Shown here: piece by piece, positions 39,801 to 48,800 of the stretch | Position numbering within the stretch: the stretch's first letter is position 1 | Layout: each line of letters opens with the position of its first letter | NCBI RefSeq assembly: GCF_964340395.1 | Contig: NC_135557.1 | Span: 17,259,367-17,323,366, forward strand | DNA length: 64,000 nucleotides | Origin: Glandiceps talaboti | Taxonomy: Eukaryota > Hemichordata > Enteropneusta > Spengelidae | Direction of reading: 5' to 3' | Made by a program: the position numbers and the translations under genes | Notes under the pieces: generated by a model | Seen by the model: only the letters and a program-made list of their open reading frames with translations | What the model was told of the DNA's origin: nothing | Database searches by the model: none

Positions 39801-42800
39801 AACCAAAGGCTGGATTACCAGTGTTGTATGGGTCTTAAACATTCACTACTTGGCGAGTTCTAATTTATCAATAACTTCCAGCAATTGCAATTAATGTGTT
39901 ACAAATATTGACTTTAGCCTCGAGATTGAAAAAGGTGTCTTGCATGACTGTCAAGGTTTTTTACAAATCTGAAATTGACCAATGAACTGAAGTCTTCTTT
40001 TTGGTTTAGATATTAAAGTTATCCAATGAGCAGTCTTGTAATTGGACATTAAGGTGTCAACTATGTTATTAAGTAATTCTGTTCATTGGTTGCCTTCCAG
40101 GTGAGCAATTAATAGTTCATGAGATTTCTGAAGCTCAGTATGGTATGTATCAATGTATGGTGAAGAATAACCAGGGGGTAGCGATGGCAGCTGCAAGACT
40201 CTCACTCAGAGGTAAGAACAGGCTCTCTTATTGGACTATCAAGGTTCACATCCTGAATTTTTTCTTCATCATCCAATGGAAAACCTTGGTATTAATGGGT
40301 ATACTGAAACTTGAAATTGAAAGTAAATGCCTATCACATTTGATAGTTGGCATCCACACCCCAGACATATTGTAGTCCAATAGAAAAGGCTCTTACACTT
40401 AGCTGAGCTGATGAAATTGGAAATCACCAGTTTTCTTATTTGGTAAATGCTGAGCTGCCAGAAATAGAAAGTAACAGGTTTTCTCATTGGTCTATGCTTA
40501 GCTGGTTTTGTGATTGGTTTATTCTGAGCTGCCAGAAATAGAAAGTAACAGGTTTTCTCATTGGTCTATGCTTAGCTGGTTTTGTGAATGTCAATACTGA
40601 GCAGACAAATTTAAAGAAAATGGTGCTTAGCAAACAAATTTAAAGTAACAGGTGTTTTCATTGGTCCATACTGAGCTGACAAATTCAAAGTAACAGGTGT
40701 TTTCATTGGATAACATGACTCACGTTATAGTTAACTTACTTATGTATACAAGGTGATGTATCCAATCAACTGGTTCATACAACTTGAGTTAGTCTGAACC
40801 TTGTGAGCATTTTCTGGTGTGAGACTGCCACAGTTTTTGTAATTTTTGTGATATTTCTTAACTATTTCAGTGGGATATCCTGAAATTATACAGCCACCTG
40901 AAGACAAATCAGTCTTTGAAGGAGATAATGTATTCATACAATGTGGTGTGGAAGGTGACCCCATGCCAGAGGTTGGCTGGATGAAAAACTTCAACACACC
41001 AATCCTCAACTCTGATAGGGTCTTTAGTATAGACGATAGCTCAGGTGGGCTAACTATCTTCAATGCTGGCAAAGAAGACGAGGGGGAATATCAGTGTACA
41101 GCTGAGAATAGCCACGGACAAGTTAGCTCATCAGCTTATCTAACAGTGCAAGGTAAATGTATAGATTCGGAAATGATTATAGCAGATGTACTTTTTCAAA
41201 AGTGTATGTGCTCCAAACTTTGGAATCGCTTACTTCTGTATATCAGTGAATTTTGTACAAGAAAACTTGAGTACTCATTTCTTTAAGTTAGTTTATAGTA
41301 TTGATTCACTCACTCTCTTGGCAACATTGACAAGAAAAATTTTTTGGAGTCTGGCACTTCAGAAGTTCTTTTCATTGGTTGCTTGATTTCTGTTGTCAGG
41401 GGGTGCAACTCTTATTACAAACCCAACTGAAACTCCCCTCCTACATTATAGTTGTGTTGTCAAGCAATCGAAGCTATATAGTCTTAATTGATGTATTGAT
41501 CCCTGTCAGGAGGTATAACCCACTATCCCAAACCAAACTTAAAATTATCCTTGTCACGGGGACGTTACTCTTATCCCTAACCAAACTTTAATTGGTTACG
41601 GATCCCTGTTAGGGGATGTAATGCCCATCCGTAACCAAACTTTATTTGTTAATTGATTCTTGTCAGGGGGTGTAACTCATATCCCTAACCACACTCAACT
41701 CCCCTGCTAAACTATACAATCAAACACTGTAATAATCTTTCTATTTGCTCATTTTTAAAATTACAGCCCTCATGTCTACTACCCAAACATCACACCCTAC
41801 CACAGCTAAGAGCTCTACTTTGCCATCCCAAGATGTGTCTACAGGGTTTCCACTCTTTGGTACAGGTAAGAGTATAAACATACATACATAGAATGACATT
41901 TAAGAACATCAGTTATTGGCACTTCCATTTGTTGTCAAAATAGAACAGCGCCCTCTAGAGTTAAAGTGGCTTGTCACTTGGTGCCACTACCTTTTCGGTG
42001 ATATATTAGTAGTACTTGAATAGCACCCTCTAGTGTTGTGGTTGACTTGTCAATCATATAGTCTTTACTTCCCTTTTATTACAATTGATTATTGAAGAGC
42101 ACCCTTGATGATTAACTTCTCAGCAATATTGTAATTCGATTTGATCAGCTTGACCAGATTAGACTGTGTACTGTAGATTTTCACATCATTACAGGAATGA
42201 TGCCCTCTGGTGTTGTATTTATGTAAATGATTGAATTGCTGCAGACCTGTCACTGTAATAGTGCCCTAGTTTTGCATGAATTTGTACAAAACAGATGTCA
42301 TACCCTATAACATGAATGTCGCCCTCTAGTGTTAAAAGTTTGGTATCTATTTGTATTATGGTGCTCTGTAATTGGTTAATTGGTCTCTGTCAGGGGGTGT
42401 AACACTTGAGCATTGCTACTCAATAATTGAGTTTTTTCATTTTCTTCTTTAATCACCTTTAGTACCAGATGCTCCTGGTAAACCGGAAGTAGAGATGACT
42501 TCAGACAGATCGGTGATGGTCAGATGGACTTGGAACAATGCCGACAATGGTGGCTCACCAATCACAGCTTTCCAAGTTCAATACCGTAATGTGTTAGGTC
42601 AAGGTGGCTATATTACAGCAAGTAGTCGAGTACCACCAAGAAGAAGAAGTTACGAAATTACTGGCCCTCTATCAAGTACGTATATAATATATACATCAGG
42701 ATTTGCAGTCTTCAACTAGAGGTAGATTATGTAGGCTGGTATTAACATTCTCTCGCACAACATTATCAGAAAAACTTCCTACATTAGCTTGTTTCTGGTC

Positions 42801-45800
42801 AAATGTACTTGAATAGTAACATTTATCTTTGTTTTATATCTTGACAGACGACAATGTGTACAGGTTTAGGGTGATAGCAGTGAATGTTCATGGTGAGGGT
42901 AAACCCAGTGAGTTGTCTAATCGGTTTGTTCTGTCCGTTGAAATTCCACATCAAGTCCGACCACCTCAACATCCACCACACATTAGTGATACTTCCTGCC
43001 TTACAACTGCTATAACAGTAGAATGGGAGGTAAGTCAGGATTTTTAGTCTTGTTACGTCAAATTCCACAATTTATTCTAATATCTCCTAACTTGCCATGT
43101 GACAGTTTGCCCCTGGTTCTTTTGAAATATTAAAAGAGATTTGGTACTTTGCAATCTGTTTAAAAAAATGTAAACTGACAATTGTTTATTTTCCCGTACA
43201 TTTAACACAATTCGGCAGCCATATTGGATTCTAAGATTAGCTGACTTTAACCCTTTCATGACTGGAGACGAGTTTTAAATAATTTTGGGACCCAATTTAT
43301 ATGAATATTTTCATAATTACAATAATATTACTTTATTAGGAAGTAACATATCTTTAATTCCAGTCTAAAATGAAGTTGATATATGCCAAAAACTTACATA
43401 AAAACAAGAATTTTGTTCAAATAAGTTTTCAGGACTGAATGGGTTAATATACCATTGACCTGTATTTCAACAAAATTGTATGGTGACCCAATTTTTTTCT
43501 TGATTTTAACTTCTACTTTTGTGAAGTTTTCGTGACCAAAGTAACAACAAAAATGAATGATTTTTGTTCCCAGGAGGTTTCTACCTTAATTTATGGAAAC
43601 ATTTTATTCAAACCATATATTATTTTTTTGACATTGCAGTATGAATCAAGTAAAGATGGTGTACCAATTAATGGTTTCTACATGTACCATAGACAGACAG
43701 ACAGTGATGATGACAAGGATTACATCAGAGAGATTGTACTCGGAGTTAACACCAGGGTCTTTACTATAACCAATCTAGACCCTGAAACAATGTATGATGT
43801 CAAAATGTGTAGTTTTAACTTAGGTGGTGCAGGTGCTTTCAGCAATGTTGTACAGATAGAAACCAATCGTAAGTACTATTCTTACAAAACTGGTAATCCA
43901 GCCTTCGGTTTACTAAGATAAACATAAATTAAATCTATTGTTCTTCAATTTGATTGATTAATAACACAAGTGGGTGCTAGCGGTTCCACACAGGGGTGAA
44001 CATATCATTTTGTGAACTGGTGGTCCCCGGACCAGTGCCTTAAAAAATCTAGTGGTCCTGCTGAAAGAATAAGTGGTCCCAGGTCCCGCTAATGTGAAAC
44101 ATTAAATCTTGCCTATGAATCTGTATATTCAGACAACTTTTTAATATAGTTATTATCAGTAAGGTTAATAAATTTTTTATAAACACTGTTTTCCTCCAAG
44201 TCTAAACATATAGTAAGTGATAGAGGAACAGCAAATGTTGCTGCGAGACAAAAAAATAATATACCCCCATGGCACACTGCTGCAAAGGAAGTTGAATTGT
44301 GCCACTATTTGTCTGTGTCATAGGTAATACACATGTAATATCAATTTCATGGTGCTTTGAGCACTATTGAAGCTTGAAGGCACTTAATAAAAACATACAT
44401 TGTTTCTAACTCCTCATTTTCTGTATTTTTTGACAGCTGTGACCCAATCACCACCTCCAAAAGTTATTGTAATACAGCAGACAACACAGACCACAACCAT
44501 CATTGCAGGTGGTAAACAACCAGAGTCTGGTGCAGGTGGTGGTGGTTCAGGTAGTAGTGGCAAAAGTAGTCGTTCAGACAGTGATATGTTGTATCTTATT
44601 ATTGGTATAGTGGTTGCTCTAATGGTCTTAATGATAGTGGTTTTTATTGCGATGTGTTTCTGGAGATCTAAGCGATATGTTCCTCCCGCTGTTACAAGTA
44701 AGTACACATCTAAATCCAGCTTGTAGTTATTTGTCTATGTTTGTTTTTTAATTAGAAACACTGATTTCATTCACTAAAGCAAGTTGTTTTATGTCTAGCA
44801 AATAAAATTCAGATTCAGATTCAGATTTGATGTCATTTCCTGAGGAGGTTGATGGTCTGGATACCCCACTCCCTCCTGTCCTACGCAAGTCTGGCATATT
44901 TAGCATATTACCCTGGTAGTTGAACCTTCAGTTTACTAAGATAGACACAAACTAAAGCTATTATCGGAACGATGGATGTTGGTTTATAGTCTCAGGGGTG
45001 GGGTTGGGGTTTGGAGGTGTTTCTGAAAACTCGTTTATTGAGAGTTTCATGAACTTGCAGTGTTATTTTTGGACTTCCAATGTTTACACTACATTGATCA
45101 CAGGGTGATTAGAATCACACAACAGAGGAACCACTATATACCCCCTTGTGTAATCTACCACATTGAAGAACAATATATTTAGGTTGCGGCTATCTTAGTA
45201 AACTGAAGGCTGGATTACCAGTGTCGTATTGGATTTAAATATTCATTACTTTGCGAGAGTTCTTGTTTATCAATAACTTGAACAATTGCAATTAGATTTA
45301 GTTTGCGTCAATCTTTTGCTCACAAGTAACATTTTTCGTAACTTTGCAAGACAACTTTTTTGTTGCCTAAATATTAATCGTAATCTGTCATCTTTGATTT
45401 TGTTGCAGCAACTGATTCAATGGAGTGGAAGAAACGACAGTACTACGATCCAAGCAGCCCCGTCTACATGGACATTAACGGCAGTGTGAGTGCGGGCAGT
45501 CAAATAACGGCATGTAACGGCAATACGTTACATCCAACCGAGTCTTTGCCGTACCCAACATCACCGCCACCGCCACCACCACCACTAACAAATGGGCATG
45601 TCTATTGTCATGATATAAATGCTGTCAATTTTAATAACCCGCATGAATATAAAGAAATGGAACCGAATCTCATTTCTTCACCAAATGTAAGTTAGACTGA
45701 GATGTAGTGTAGTATAGTATAGGATGGTTGGGGAGGGGGGAATGGCTGCAATCATAGATGAAACATCTATGTAGAGTATCGACATGTAAATATGCAATGA

Positions 45801-48800
45801 AGCTTACTTACAACTTGCAGTGTTTTTGCTAAGGTGGGGAACCCCGGTAATAGCAGGGTTGAAAGGGGTAAAAATTGCATAGATTCTTATACAATCTACA
45901 ATAATTTTATTTGGGTACCCTAGGAAAATAACTGGGGAACCCCGGTAGATTTTACCTGTTTACTGACCTTATCAAAAACACTTTTGTTCTTCCAACACTG
46001 TTACAGGAATGAACATGAATGTCTCTACATGACACATCGTCATGTGGAATGATTGAGTTGTATTTGCAAGTCAAAGGTCATAGTTCATAGAAAGGTTGTT
46101 AATAGATACACCAATGCACTGCATCTTGGAATGCCACAAGTCAAAGTTCATAGGTTATAGTTTACCAATGTAATTGTTATGGGGCGAGATCAATAGTTCA
46201 ACATAGGATAAAAAAGTAATTCTTCTACTTTGGGGATGAAGGGTTTAAGCCGTTCTCATCCTACAAAAATGATTTTAGTTTTGATGGCTCTGATTGTACG
46301 CCAAAATACAAATATTTTTTTTTTAAATGTCAAATTGAGAAACTGTTGCTATAGTGAATGCAAGGCACTAAAATAAAGTGTCAACAAAAGAACCATTTTT
46401 TACTCACCACATATTGGCTTTATATTCATAGCATTGTCTGAAACACTTAGTTTTGGCCAATTTTTTTTTAGAAGGGGATGGGGTCTGAGGCCTAACTAAA
46501 AGGTGATTTACAATTTAGTTTTTTCTCCTACATTGAACTATTGACCTCGCCGCAAGACTGCAAAGTTGATAATTGACTGAAGCATCAATTCACTGCATCT
46601 TGGAATTGCTAGAATTGATACACACACTTCCCTTTGTGGGAACTCATTGCACTGCAAAATGAATTTGTAGTATATTCAGGTGTGAAAGTACTTGTCAGTT
46701 TATGTACATCGAACTGTCCACCTTCTGTGATGATGTCACTGTAGATTGGTGGAATGTCATATTTCCTACATTTGCATTAACTGACGGATTGTTAACTTTG
46801 ATGTACATTCAGGGGTGAACAAATCCACTGGTCCTGGGTCTGGGACTAACAATTTTTTGGGGCGGACCACACAAATTTTACCTTGTCTGGTCGGTTGGAC
46901 CAGTACCTTACTGTTAATAAGTATGTTAAAAAGTCATCTGAATATACAGATTCATACATAAGACTTAATGTTTCACATTAGTGGGACCTTGGACCACTAA
47001 TTCTTTCAGCAAGACCACTTGATTTTTTAAGGCACTGGTCTGAGGACCACCAGTTCACAAAATGATTTGTTCACCACTGACATTGACCTTTCATACTTCC
47101 AGTTTACTCAACATCTTCAGTAACTCCAGTAATACACAAAAACAGACAAGATACCGTTACCGTTACAAAATCATAACATAATAAACATGTAAATTTAGAG
47201 ATTCTGCTACGAAGCATAAATTGTATGAAAAACAATTCATTTCGTAGAATTTTCACTAATTTTTTAGATTTCAAATCCGTTCTTCTGACTGTTCTCAATA
47301 TCACAAAAACCCTTGGGTAGTTTGAAATGAAATGTGGTCATAGAGATTGGAGAGACACTCTCCAATCTGATTAAAATCAGATGTAGTGTACACTTCATGA
47401 TTTCTTTTTGGCTGTTACATTTACTGTCATTTGTCATTTGTCATTTTGTGAGCACTGAGATCGTTACATACATCTGGCACAGAGCGCAGATAACAATGTT
47501 ATCATTATTGTTTGGTGGTTTTCTTTCTTTCAACTTTGAATGGTGAGTGTTATATTGCCAGATGGATTCTGGTTAGTTACTTGTAAGTGTGAGTTTGGTT
47601 TGGGAAAATGTATGGTATTGTGTCAGATGTATGTAACAAGCACTCACAAAAGAACAAACAACAGTAAACGTAACAGCCAAAAAGAAATTGTGAAGTTTAC
47701 AAGTCACCGGATTTTGCACTCTCTTAAATGTCTATGATTTGGTATAGAAATTTCATGGGACATGCAGAGATCTGATTAATTTTTGAATACTTACATTTTT
47801 TTCTGTTCTCAATTTCCATCAAATTGTAGGATTTGTCTTATAGTAGTAACACCAATAGAAGTGACCATAGCTACAGTACTGTGTCTGAGAGGAATAGAAA
47901 AAACCGAGATGGGTTTCCTCAGAAGGGGAAGAGTCATAGCAACAGAGGACAATGTTGTCATGGCAGCAGTAATGAGCATCTGTGTTCTTGTGACCATGTG
48001 AGGTCACATAGCAACAGTAAAAGTAACAAACATAGAAAACATCACAAGGAACATCACTTTGTTAGAAGGCCAGGTAAGTCATCTTTACCCAGCATTCATT
48101 GAGAATGATGTCATCAGACTTCCTGTTATTATCTTTTCCAAGTTTTGGTTACCCAGACTCTCAAAACTCGGGACTTTATTACAAGACCCAACCAGACATG
48201 AATCTAGGGAAATGTAAACCCATGTCAATTTGAACATATTCCACTCTTAACAAATATTGATGAACAAAATACTAACTAACCTCATAGCTTATGAGTAATG
48301 TTAAAATTTTTCAACTTTTACACAGCTCACAAATACATATTAAAAAACACAGAAATTGTTAACATTTTACAACCAAGTATGTTGTTTCTTTGCTCTGGAA
48401 TCATATTTTGTATGAGTTCCAAACTCAAGAGTATAAATAATTGTGTTAGTATATTGTGGCTAAATCACTCGGCGTTCTTCAACTGCTATTGTATACAATT
48501 CAATGACATATCTTTGTCACAGGAGGGCGCTATCACTCAGCCGTCTTCAATTGTTATTGTATACAATTCAATGACATATCTTTGTCACAGGAGGGCGCTA
48601 TCACTCAGCCGTCTTCAATTGTTATTGTATACAATTCAATGACATATCTTTGTCACAGGAGGGCGATGTATACTATATTTACATTTTCTTTTTTCTACTA
48701 ATCACAACTGTAGTAACAACACATTTTGTACAACACATGCAAAAACATTTTAAAATCGCGACCACTTGTTAGTTTTCATTTTGTTATTCTTACTTCTGAT

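Noticed and set aside
42463-43868. Calling the gene a neural Ig-FN3 adhesion protein (Robo, DCC/neogenin, NCAM type)
   Set aside because: Those families have different Ig/FN3 counts and tails; the GFYMYHRQTDSDDDKDY signature, the Ig2 pattern and the wording of the first FN3 point to CDON/BOC.
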